Shown here piece after piece: positions 32,358 through 42,179 of a stretch of 64,000 bases of DNA; the first letter of the stretch is position 1, and every line of letters begins with the position of its first letter. The notes below the pieces were generated by a model. The model ran no database searches and had not been told where the DNA came from. It saw only the letters and a program-made list of their open reading frames with translations. A program made the position numbers and the translations under genes. Source of the DNA: Mesorhabditis belari (taxonomy: Eukaryota; Nematoda; Chromadorea; Rhabditida; Rhabditidae); NCBI GenBank assembly GCA_958450365.1, contig CAUEEP010000607.1:1-64000 (forward strand). The letters run 5' to 3'.

Positions 32358-32365
32358 TATAAATA
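32358..32365 (+). promoter_or_regulatory. TATA box of the secreted-peptide gene
   Basis: TATAAATA in a context conserved in the truncated copy at 20,865. Transcription would start around 32,390-32,400 (CATCAGTTCACAGC), about 175 bp before the ATG. Confidence 0.55.
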
Positions 32366-32420
32366 GTATTCGGACTGACAAGGATTTCGATCTGCCATCA
32401 GTTCACAGCTTCTAACACAT

Positions 32421-32546
32421 ACGTCTTCTCTCCTCTTGTCTTGCTCTTCTCTTCGCCGTTCTTTCTCTTAAAGCTCCTTTATCCCTATTTAGCTTTTAGA
32501 AAGCTCCTTTAAAGCTCCTTCTTTATCGTCCTTATTTAGTTCCTAG
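32421..32546 (+). repeat. Duplicated signal-peptide segment in the 5' leader
   Basis: 32,421-32,468 (CGTCTTCTCTCCTCTTGTCT and on) is a near copy of the first 48 bp of the coding sequence at 32,574, with the ATG changed to ATA/ACG. The two copies are separated by AAAGCTCCTT/TATTTAGTTCC-type repeats that probably inserted between them. Confidence 0.75.
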
Positions 32547-32570
32547 CTCTAACTAGCTCTAACACAAGCA

Positions 32571-33027
32571 ATGCGTCTGCTCTCCTCTTGTCTCGCTCTT
32601 CTCTTCGCCGTTCTTCTCGTCTTCAGTGGGTTCAAGTTTAAATAAATTAATCTTCTCAAAGTTTTATTTAATTAGCGCATTTCTCAGCCTATAAATTGCT
32701 TCAAGTTTTTGGCTTATTAGAAAGATGGCCCAAATGGCTTCGAAGCTCAAAAAGAAATCAAAGATTTTAGCTTCTTCTGCCATGGTCAACGCTGTTGCCG
32801 TCCCGGCATGCGACTCCTCTTGCCCGGTGAGTTAAATTCTCAATCAAAATATATTCTGAATGTTGCTACAAACACCGTTAAACAAGGCGGATAAAGGCTT
32901 AGTTTAAAAAATTAGTTTTGTCGTCACAATTTATTTATATTATTTTTAGAGTGGTGTCGTCGCTTGCTGCGTTTCAAAAGACTTTAATGGTGGTTCCTGC
33001 ATTGGTGGAGCCGCCTTCTGCAACTAA
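32571..33027 (+). CDS. Small secreted six-cysteine (knottin-pattern) peptide, 3 exons
   Basis: Exons 32,571-32,625, 32,771-32,826 and 32,950-33,027 join in phase to give a 62-aa precursor. Donors are GTGGGT and GTGAGT; acceptors are ATTTTAG and TTTTTAG. Residues 1 to about 26 form a strong signal peptide (MRLLSSCLALLFAVLLVF, then SSAMVNA). The ~36-aa mature part has six Cys spaced C-x3-C-x6-CC-x9-C-x6-C and ends FCN, TAA. The C-C-CC-C-C order is that of inhibitor-cystine-knot peptides, which include antimicrobial and other secreted peptides; disulfide pairing and role are unknown. TATA box and E-box doublet lie upstream. It is the only intact gene I found in the repeat-rich 48 kb. No named family was recognised. 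Confidence 0.8.
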
Positions 33028-33234
33028 AAACCAGAATACCTTTCAATGTTGTCTGCAATCATTTTGTTTTCTTATATAAACTGAATCGAATGGTTTTTGC
33101 ACGAAAACGAGAAATTTTTCTATTAAAATTTTTGGTGTCCAGCTATAGTTCTTCGTCCTGGTTTTCGTTACACTTTGGACCTTTGATGGGAGCTGAGTTA
33201 TGCTTTATGCTTCTGTGCTGGGTTGTATAAAAAC

Positions 33235-34530
33235 ATCCCTTTTGTAAACAAAAAAGATGTTTTAATCTTCAGTTTTGAATACAAATCCACAAAAACAGCA
33301 AGCGATTTTGCAATAGCATAACGTTGTGCAGCTGGTTCAAAAGTCGTCACTAGGGACACTCCACTTCAAAAACATCTGTTCTTTTTATAGCCAAAAGATA
33401 GCCAATATAGCCAATATTTTATAGCCAAAAGATAGCCAATCTTTTACAGAATTGAATACCTGATCTCTCATTGTTTCATTCATCTAGATTTAGCGGGTTT
33501 AGTTGGTGAGAATCGACTGATCAAAGTGTCGACATTCGGGATCATGAGATCCGCGTATGAGGGGGATTATTATCCGGTCAGTAGGAAAATGGTTGTATGA
33601 ATTTGAATGATTGTAATGATTGTAATGATTATAATGATTATAATGATTGTAATGATTGTAATGATGGTAATGATTGAAATTATGGTAATGATTTGCACAG
33701 ATTTGCACGGATTTCTTTGTCCAACAATTCAAAAAAAGTAAAGGCAAAGGCAATGGAGATTAGAGTGATCAGCCTTGAGCCGTCTGAGATCAGCCTTGAA
33801 CCGTCTGAGATCAGCCTTGAACCGTCTGAGATCAGCCTTGAACCGTTGAACGGAAGTAATCGAGTTCTTTTTTGGGTGGGTTCGAATCTTCAATCGCGAA
33901 ATGTTTATTTTTAACAATGAGATTTACAAATAGTTACAATGTTTTGTTTATTTGCCACATCATAAAACTTGAATAAAATGAACAAAGCGCAATGTTTTCT
34001 AGTAAATAAAAGCATAACTAATACAGTAATTTCGGCAATGAAGATGCTTAGTCAACTAAATCAAAACTAAAAATTTATCAAAAAATCATAGCGACATGTT
34101 TTCGTTGAGTCTTTGAACTTGAATATAAAAAGAAGAAGAAAATGAACAAGGTCACCTGTGCGGCGCAAATTTTTGTAGTCAAATTCATATTTCTTTGAGA
34201 AAGAAATATTACAAAGTAGTGAGGAGTTTTATCGAAAGATAATTGAATATTTGAGAGTCTATTTGTAATTATTTCTGTAAAATTTAGTACATTCATGTAA
34301 GCTTCGGCAACAGCCTAAATGGTTTCAGTACTGAAAGCATTTTCAGTACTGAAAGCATTTTCAGGCCTGAAAGCGTTTTCAGGCCTGAAAGCGTTTTCAG
34401 TCCTGAAAGCCTTTCAGACCTGAAAGTCTTACAGTAATGAATGCTTTTCAGTGCTGAAAACCCTTTCAGGCCTGAAAACGCTCCCACCGGGATTACTCTT
34501 AATAAATCCATCTCTTTCACTAATGGTAAT
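33235..34530. repeat. ~1.3-kb block, copy 2, with minisatellite and palindrome array
   Basis: Direct copy of 21,270-22,500. It carries extra GAGATCAGCCTTGAACCGTC units (33,765-33,845) and a shorter 9-bp minisatellite (33,606-33,691). The palindrome array is at 34,320-34,480. It begins about 205 bp after the stop of the peptide gene. Confidence 0.9.
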
Positions 34531-34862
34531 CCCGTATTGGATTTATCTGGAAGACGTCAATGGCTGAGTCCAGGAGTAATTCCTAAACCGACATCGAAAC
34601 CAGAACAACATGGAAAGAAAGCTTCTCTGTGTTTGGTGGATTAACCAAGGATTACTTCATTTTGGAGTGCTAAAAAGGCGAAATGGTTACTGTTAGAGTT
34701 AGAGTGGCAAGTGCTTCCTGATGCCCCGTATAGTCCCGATATGGCTCCCCCAGATTATCACTTATTTCGGACTATGGAACATTCCCTGCGAGAAGAACAG
34801 CTCAAAGACATCGATGAGATCAACATTGGGTGGTCAACTTCTTCAGCTCAAAGCCCGCTTAA
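34523..34862 (+). pseudogene. mariner transposase remnant with internal deletion
   Basis: SGRRQWLSPGVIPKPTSKPEQ and the WINQGLLHF block join directly to WQVLPDAPYSPDMAPPDYHLF and the tail, with the same central deletion as 2,201-2,570 (both read GGTTACTGTTAGAGTTAGAG at the joint). A frameshift at DEINIGW is shared with 31,282-31,470. Confidence 0.85.
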
Positions 34863-34929
34863 TGAGATAACCACTACACCACGAGACCGCAGTGGCCGCT
34901 GGGAAATTGACAGGGATAAAAAGGGCCAC

Positions 34930-35275
34930 AAAAACTCTACATCTACAGTTTGTTCTACCCATTAAATGTGGGGAAAAGTCGGCTCGAGTCAGGCAAATTG
35001 CTTTTAGGCTGTTGCCGAAGCTTACTTTGTTATTTGTTAACAAGAGAGATGTTTTTAAAACCCCATACAAAACTTTGGATACTCTAAATAGAAGCAATCG
35101 AAAAAAGCAATTGAACAAACTGTAGATGTAGAATAGAAGCAGTTGAACAAAGCAATCGGAACAGACTGTAGCTGTAGAATAGAAGCAATAGAAAAAGCAA
35201 TAGAAAAAGCAATAGAAAAAGCAATCGAAAAAAGCAATTGAACAAAGGAATTGAACAAAGCAATAGGACAAACTC
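34930..35275. repeat. Tandem GAAGCAATCGAAAAAAGCAATTGAAC repeat
   Basis: A degenerate 20-45-bp unit related to 18,350-18,530 in opposite sense, with 34,930-35,085 also matching 31,045-31,215 inverted. Open frames here are Phe/Cys-rich artefacts. Confidence 0.8.
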
Positions 35276-35515
35276 AAGCTAAAAAGCTTTTTTTTGCCGT
35301 GTTTTGATTGCCCACATGTGCAAGAGATTGTTAGCTGTGCCAGCTGCTTGTTGATGTGACAAACTGTAGATGTTCAGTCTAGATCAGAGTATTCAGTCTA
35401 AACTGATTGAAAATCCAGAAAAAGAAAACTGACTTTCTCCCAGTGTCAGTGGCATGAAGTCGGATAGTCAAAAAAAGGCGACAGCGCGAAGACCCAATTT
35501 ACTCTCACTTTAGAT

Positions 35516-35545
35516 CATCGGCGGTTCGGCCCCGCCCGAGATCAT
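35516..35545 (+). repeat. tRNA-Val 3' half
   Basis: Only the T arm and 3' acceptor strand remain (CGGCGGTTCGGCCCCGCCCG, then AGATCA), followed by the usual TTTGTCCGCCAATCGCTTTG tail. Confidence 0.7.
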
Positions 35546-35639
35546 TTTAATTTTTCAAATTTGTCCGCCAATCGCTTTGCTTTTTTAACTACCAGAGGTA
35601 GTTTTTGATAGTAATACGAAGAAGAATGAGTCGGAAATT

Positions 35640-36235
35640 TGCTAATTTGCATCCCAGATGGGAAAAGAGTGAGGCTAGAAATGGCAAAGATTGAGCAAGC
35701 GACTCCGCTCGTTTACTCGGCTTACTCGGCGCCGCGTCACTTTTAAAAGTCTTTAGCTTGATTTTTGCTCGATATGGAACACAGCTTAAACATTTTGATA
35801 CTTATTTTTTTAAATAAACAAAGATAAGATACTCTGGTGTTGTACTATAATTTAGTCAACTTAGGTTTCAAACTTGAGCCACTTTCTTCCTAAGGCTTAA
35901 GGTCAATAAAATCAGAGGAAAAGGAAAAATTGTCATTGTTGAGTGGATTAAATGAATGGAGGATGCCCATAGTGGTTATCATGTCGTTGTTTGTCCGTTC
36001 TCATCTCTCTTGTTAACAAATAACAAAGTAAGCTTCGGCAACAGCCTAAAAGCAATTTGCCTGACTCGAGCCGACTTTTCCCCACATTTAATGGGTAGAA
36101 CAAACTGTAGATGTAGGATAGAAGCAGTTGAACAAAGCAATCGAAAAAAGCAATTGAACAAAGGAATTGAACAAAGCAAGCTAAAAAGCTTTTTCTGCCG
36201 TGTTTTGATTGCCCACCTGTGCAGCTAACAAAGAA
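35640..36235. repeat. Two dispersed segments (copies of 282-94 and 47,005-47,445)
   Basis: 35,640-35,830 mirrors 94-282. 35,848-36,235 is a direct near-copy of 47,005-47,445 (shared GGAGGATGCCCATAGTGG and the GAAGCAATCG repeat). Confidence 0.85.
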
Positions 36236-36582
36236 ATTTCAGAAAATATCAAAGCTTCTAAATGGAGTAAGGAGTGAATGGCGGAGTGTCAAAAGTGGCC
36301 CAAGAAAAGCTGTGAAAAGGAAAAGAACGGGGAAAATTGGTGCAAATACTCTCTAGAAGTAGTAGATTGAAAGAAAACAGAAAAAATGACAAGAATCCGC
36401 TTTTCTTGTCAATCTTCTCTCACTTCTCACTTTTTGAGGAGTGAGGGCAATAGGGAAAGGGGACTCACCTCAGAGAAGTACTGAGTTTTTTCTTTTCTTT
36501 AGTTTATTCTAAAGAAAAGAAAAATATTTATAGGAATAAGTCATGAATTGAACGAAATAATCATGGAATTAAACTATTGCAG

Positions 36583-36657
36583 AAGTTAGTCAAAAATCCT
36601 GAAGGTTTTTTTGAGGCTTGCAACCATGTTTTGAGTAAGACTGTTGGACGGAATTTG
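36583..36657 (+). pseudogene. Exon-like relic, unknown gene, two copies
   Basis: An acceptor TATTGCAG is followed by 25 codons, KLVKNPEGFFEACNHVLSKT then VGRNL, and a GTGAGATATG donor. A frame starting at 36,665 (FEESHRLAFQEMIHACEAES) may continue the same protein. A degenerate copy, with a small deletion in the FFEAC codons, is at about 40,100-40,175. Both copies lie next to shared sequence AGTGAGGGCAATAGGGAAAG. Family not recognised. Confidence 0.35.
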
Positions 36658-36784
36658 GTGAGATATGTTTGAGGAAAGCCATAGGCTAGCTTTTCAAGAA
36701 ATGATTCATGCTTGTGAAGCTGAAAGTAATGTTTTAGTTAAAAATAAACAGTTCGCGATTCGAGGTGTGAAATTGATTACTGTC

Positions 36785-36910
36785 AGGTCTGAAAGGCTTT
36801 CAGGACTGAAAACGCTTTCAGTCCAGAAAACGCTTTCAGTACCGAAAATGCTTTCAGTAATGAAAATGCTTTCAATACTAAAAAGGCTTTCAGTACTGAA
36901 AAGCTTTGAT
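36785..36910. repeat. Palindrome array, degenerate
   Basis: Six or seven units of the TTTCAGTACTGAAA type with more substitutions than the other arrays; it joins the preceding exon relic directly. Confidence 0.8.
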
Positions 36911-36919
36911 TAGTGTAAG

Positions 36920-37560
36920 GCTTTGTAATATTTCTTTCCAGAGAAGTATGAACTTGCGCCGAGAGGTGACCTTGTTCATTTTCTTCTTCTTTTTATATTC
37001 AAGTTTTTCAAGACTCAACGAAAACATGTCGCTATGATTTTTTGATAAATAATTTTTTGATAATTTAGTTTTGATTTAGTTGACTAAGCCGCTTCATTGC
37101 CGAAATTACTGTATTAGTTATGCTTTTATTCACTAGAAAACATTGCGCTTTGTTTATTTTATTCAAGTTATATGATGTGGCAAATAAACAAAATATTGTA
37201 ACTATTTGTAAATCTCATTGTTAAAAATAAACATTTCGCGATTTGAGGTTCGAACCCACCCAAAAGAACTCGCTTACTTCCGTTCAACGGTTCAAGGCTA
37301 ACCTCAGACAGTTCAAGGCTGATCTCTCTAATCTCCATTGCCTTTGCTTTTTTTGAATTGATGGACAAAGAAATCCGTGCAAATCCGTGCAAATCATTCA
37401 TCATTACAATCATTACCATCATTACAATCATTATAATCATTACAATCATTACAATCATTACAATCAATCAAATTCATACAATCTAGTACAACCATTTTCC
37501 TACTCACCGGATAATAATCCCCCTCATACGCGGATCTCATGATCCTCTCTAAATATATTG
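36920..37560. repeat. Inverted partial copy of the 21.3/33.2-kb block
   Basis: Reverse complement of about 21,560-22,180 with small deletions, including the 9-bp minisatellite at 37,391-37,470. It gives an opposite-strand partner to the two direct copies. Confidence 0.85.
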
Positions 37561-37881
37561 TCTTAACTCTCAGACGGGTGAGAATTTGAAATTTGAAATT
37601 TAATGACATTTAAATACATTTATTAATAGTAGGTGTAATAAATTTGTGGCTAGTTTTGGAACATTCATTATAAAATTTCGTAAACTCATAACTTTTGACA
37701 GAGTGCTATTTAGCAGAAACGGAAAGCGATTCGGATTCAGCGTAAAATTCTGCGTTGATAGGTCTATGGCTCAAGTCATTTGACCAGTCTATCTAGTTCA
37801 CCTTTTCGTATTACTATTGAAAACTACCTCTGGTAGTTCAAAAAGCAAAGCGATTGGCGGACAAATTTGAAAAATTAAAAA

Positions 37882-37953
37882 GATCTCGGGCGGGGTCGAA
37901 CCGCCGACCTTGTGTATGTTAGACAGATGTGAAAACCACTACACCGCGAGACC
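37882..37953 (-). tRNA. tRNA-Val-derived copy, anticodon AAC
   Basis: A minus-strand cloverleaf with acceptor GGTCTCG/CGAGATC, D arm changed to GTGTAGTGGTTTTCAC, anticodon loop CTAACAT, perfect T arm, and the discriminator/CA missing. The same C-C mismatch occurs in the anticodon stem. It is followed in its own sense by the TTTGTCCGCCAATCGC tail, as in all full copies. Confidence 0.55.
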
Positions 37954-38108
37954 TCTGGTCTGGAGCTAAAAATAGGAACTATTCAACTCATTCTGCCATT
38001 TTTCCACAAAACTACCTTTTTTAAGATCAGTTTTTGACAGATGTGGCCCCTTTTAGCCCGGTCAATTTCCCAGCGGCCCTGCGGTCTCGTGGTGTAGTGG
38101 TTATCTCA

Positions 38109-38262
38109 TTAAGCGGGCATTGAGCTGAAGAAGTTGACCACCCAATTGTTGATCTCATCGATGTCTTTGAGCTGTTCTTCTCGCAGAGAATGTTCCATAG
38201 TCCGAAATAAGTTATAATCTGGGGGAGCCATATCGGGACTATACGGGGCATGAGGAAGCCTG
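38109..38262 (-). pseudogene. mariner transposase C-terminal fragment
   Basis: The minus strand keeps PYSPDMAPPDYNLFRTMEHS and the tail to the TAA. H is replaced by N in the YHLF motif. The 5' side is replaced by the TTGCTTCTATTCTACA repeat. Confidence 0.82.
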
Positions 38263-38479
38263 ACACTTGCTTTTTCTATTGCTTTTTCTATTGCTTCTAT
38301 TCTACAGCTACAGTCTGTTCCGATTGCTTGGTTCAACTGCTTCTATTCTACATCTACAGTTTGTTCAATTGCTTTTTTGGATTGCTTCTATTTACATCTA
38401 TAGTTTGTTCTATTGCTGTTTTCTATTGCTTCTATCCTACATCTATAGTTTCCTATAGCTTTGTTCAATTGCTTCCATC

Positions 38480-39815
38480 TACATCTACATTTACTATAAT
38501 CCAGACTGAATACCCTAATCTAGACTGAATACCCTAATCTAGGCTAAATACTGTAATCTAGCAAATATCGCAAATATAGAAAATAATCCAAGGCATGAAT
38601 TGGGATTGGGAAGGAGGAAGGGAAGAGGAGGGAAGGAAAGAGAGGGAAGGGAAGAGAAGAGAGGGAGGAGAAGGAAGATGTGAGAAAGGGGAGGGGATAA
38701 GACAAGCGAGTGCCTATAGAAATCAGAATTGGGAACGAAATTGGTTATCAAATCTTTGAACTGAAAGCAGCTAGCTGGTAGTGGATAGACATAAAGATAG
38801 TTAAGGTTATATGATTGGTAATCTAATCTAGGCTAAATACCGTAATCTAGCAATTCTGGACTGAACATGCTATTCTAGATTGAATACCCTAATCCAGACA
38901 GTTTAGACTGAATACTCTGATCTAGACTGAACATCTACAGTTTGTCACATCAACAAGCAGCTGGCACAGCTAACAATCTAATTATAAGCTCAAAAAATCT
39001 AATTATAGGCTTGTTATTGAAATTTTTGTTTAGAAAAGAAATTTGAAAATTATTATTTTGATTCCATCGTTCTCTGACTTTATTACCTTGAGGCATTTTG
39101 TTGATTTAAATTACTATCAAGTAGTAAACTACTATCACAAGGTAAAAAGTCGGTTGGATCCAATTTTTAATGATCAATTTGTTCAGCTGATCAGTTTTGA
39201 TTAGAGATAAACAATCTCCCCCAGGTGTTTAAGGTCTTTTTAAGTCATTTTTCAGTGTTTCAATGCTTATTTCAACATCAATTTCGTCTTTCAAGATTTC
39301 GAAAATAGAAAAAATATTTTCTAGCTTACTTAAGCTAGCAATATAATGACGAAATAGTCAAAATAGACTGAATTCTTGTTTCAAAGTCAACGTTGTTTCC
39401 AAGATTGTTCTTCAAGTATGTTTTGTGCTCGAAACACGCTCTTTCTAGTCCATTTCTGAAGTTTTTTATAGCAATCTTTTGGTAAATAGAATTTGAGTAT
39501 ACTAGAAAGGATGTGTTTTCACATTTATGCACAAAGTTCACCTTAAGGAAAAAGCAGCATTGACGAATAGCATTGATGTACACTACGGGACAATGAAAGA
39601 CGATCGTCACTTTCGCGTGTATTTCGTTTTTCAAATATCATATTTCATTGTCCAGTACTGTATAAGTTTATCAAACTTTTTAGGTTTGATCGGTTTCACT
39701 GATGAGCTCATCGATTAAATTGATAATCCCATTTAAGAGACAAAACATTTTTTTGAGAGTTTTATGTTTCGGATTCGGACAATGAATGATTAACGTTTGC
39801 ATGTGTTCAGCGAGA
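38480..39815. repeat. ~1-kb block, copy 3 of 3, with inserted purine tract
   Basis: As 29,105-30,205. A 250-bp insertion of the GGAAGGAGGAAGG-type repeat (38,570-38,820) interrupts the initial CCTAATCTAG tract. The 84-bp inverted-repeat element is at 39,579-39,662. Confidence 0.88.
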
Positions 39816-40334
39816 AAGTAATGAATCAATAAAAAGAAACAAATCGACAATTCACCGGTACATAGTCTAACTGGAGTTTATCTAGAGCGAATGTTTTAAC
39901 TGGATTCTAACACCAGGAAAGGCTTTTAACTCGACTTTCTCTGTAAGCCAGACAAAGCTAGAGCCAGACCCTGAGGAGTGAGGGCAATAGGGAAAGGGGA
40001 CTCACTTCAGAGAAGTACTGAGTTTTTCTTTTCTTTAGTTTATTGGATATCGGAATAAGTCATGGATTAAACGAAATAATCATGGAATTGAACTATTGCA
40101 GAAGTTAGTCAGAAATCCTGAAGGTTTAAGGCTTGGAAACCATGTTTTGAGTAAGATTGTTGGACGGAATTTGGTGAGATATGTTTAAGCCATAGGTTAG
40201 CTTTTCAAGAAATGAGATTGATTTGAAGATTCTTTGAAGATTCAAGAAACGAATCTCGCTTATCAGAACCTATCGATGTGAGGTCTGAAAATGTAGCTGA
40301 CGGTGAGATCTAATGGAGGATTTGAGTGTTGAGC

Positions 40335-40420
40335 TTGCGCAAGCGACCCAGTTACGCAGATGGCCCAGTTACACAAATCACCCAGTTATACAAATGACCC
40401 AGTTGCGCAAGGCCTACCCC
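40335..40420. repeat. 17-bp tandem CCCAGTTACACAAATGA
   Basis: Four degenerate units. The complementary words (CGCAAC, GGGTCATCTG, CCCAACTGG) recur near 58,850-58,895. Confidence 0.7.
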
Positions 40421-41025
40421 CAGATTTTTAATGGGCCACCACCATTAAACTTTGCCATAAAATTAAAACGTAATCGTAATCGAAAAGGCAAATATTTCTT
40501 TCTCAGAGAAAGATGAATTTGACTACAAAAATTTGCGCCGCACGGGTGACCTTGTTCATTTTCTTCTTCTTTTTTATATTCAAGTTTGGGGATTTGAGGA
40601 TTTGAGTGTTGAGCTTGCGCAAGCGAACTTGAAAAAGCAATTTATCAAAATCTTTACAACTTTTTATTGCTAAAACAACAATACTTGACTAACACAAATC
40701 ATGAACACAAAGAAAAAACTATTTCTGAAATTTGCATTTAAGAGAATTCTTATCGATCAAAAATCATTTTTTATTCCGGCTACTTTCTGATTTGGACGTT
40801 TCTGCAAATCAATAATTTTCAACGCAAACGCAAACCGTTTGCCGAGCCTAAGGGAAATTTTGTTATTTTTTCCTTATTCAGGTAGTGTCTTATTGCTAGT
40901 AGTTTTTTCTTATATTTGGTGGGGAAATAGGAGCAACTACAGGGTGTGCAGAACAAATATTATTGACAGCTTGGACTAATTAGTGTCTGAGTTTATGTTG
41001 CGGGTTTCAAATTCTTTTGCTATAG

Positions 41026-41205
41026 AATGAACAGCAAGAAAGGATCGATAAACGAAGGGGCCATCGTTCGTCGAACTAGTAGCTAGTGAAGATGAGTCGC
41101 CAGGCCGAGATCAGGATCCGGGGCAGAACACTCCGTCACCCCCACCAACGAAAGCTGCACAAAAAGGAGGAAAAACCCCTCACCTTCCGAGAAACAGATT
41201 TTTAT
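41026..41205 (+). pseudogene. Coding relic with Pro-rich segment, unknown
   Basis: A frame starting MNSKKGSINEGAIVRRTSS stops at TAG. The +1 frame reads GPSFVELVASEDESPGRDQD and PGQNTPSPPPTKAAQKGG before an AG/ATTT boundary. A one-base shift would join them. The composition resembles a hydrophilic tail of a real protein, but the family is not recognised. Confidence 0.3.
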
Positions 41206-41732
41206 TTTTAGCTATACCTGTGTTATTCAGTCATTCATTCAATCCACTCAACAATGACAATTTTTCCTTTTTTCTCTGATTTTATTACCTTAAGCCTTAG
41301 GAAGAAAGTGGCTCAAGTTTGAAACTTAATTTATCGAAGCCATTTAAAGGTGATTGATTTATTTGCAATTGATTTCTTGATTTTGCAAGTTAGCTTAAGA
41401 ACTCTTTCCAGCCCAAAATTGCTGATGAAAAGGAAAGAAAGATGAAGTCTGAGCTTTTAGGATTGATTTCAATGTTTTCCGTTTGACATTCATCGATATC
41501 TGAAAGGAGTGCTCAAAGATTTATATTGTAGCTTTTCACCACGCTACTTCTAAATGAATTTGTGCGTACTGCGGGACTTTGCAGATCTTTGTGCTATTTT
41601 GACTTGAGAAGTCGTGAAGTTTTAACTCTTCTCGAAGTTTTTGCTTCACGTCAAGCTGTTGAGATTTCTTGAATCAGCGTGAAATTGCAGTCTACTATGA
41701 GTGAAGGCTTCTTTATAGTACCTATTTAGCTC

Positions 41733-41849
41733 CTATGCAGCTGCAGTCGGCGCATCGGCACACGGATCAGCATTCGTTGCATTCTGTGCCTGTGCAATCC
41801 ACAGAAAACAGTAGCCCAGCAGAATGGTCGTCACCCAATGATTGGTCAT
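41733..41849 (-). pseudogene. Signal-peptide exon truncated by repeat (possible ShK-type protein)
   Basis: The ATG at 41,849 follows TTTCAGGGTGAAA. The frame encodes a signal peptide (MTNHWVTTILLGYCFLWIAQ, then AQNATNADPCADAPTAAA) and stops at TAG 38 residues later, exactly where the AGCTCCTATTTAG-type repeat begins on the other strand. DPCADAPT resembles the start of a nematode ShK domain, which would continue with Cys; the evidence is short. I read it as the first exon of a secreted protein broken by repeat insertion. Confidence 0.5.
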
Positions 41850-42179
41850 TTTCACCCTGAAATTTGTTTGATTTGTTGACTAATTGGCCTCTAAAAGATT
41901 CGACAATCTGCAAAATGCTTTGTTTTCAACACATCCTTTCTCATGCACTGAATTCTCTCGTGAATTCAAACCGTTTCTGCAAAGAAAAAGTGAATTCAGT
42001 GCACTAGAAAGAGTGTGTTTACGCTTTTTATTTGCACAAAGAACAAAAGGCCAAAGAACTAAAGTAGAACTAAAAAACTAAAAAGAGTTTTTCAGATGAT
42101 TACCAAATAAATTTCAATTCCAAAATCCAAATCTATAAAATATTTGATAATAAATTTGAGTGCCGAAATAGGGATGGGG

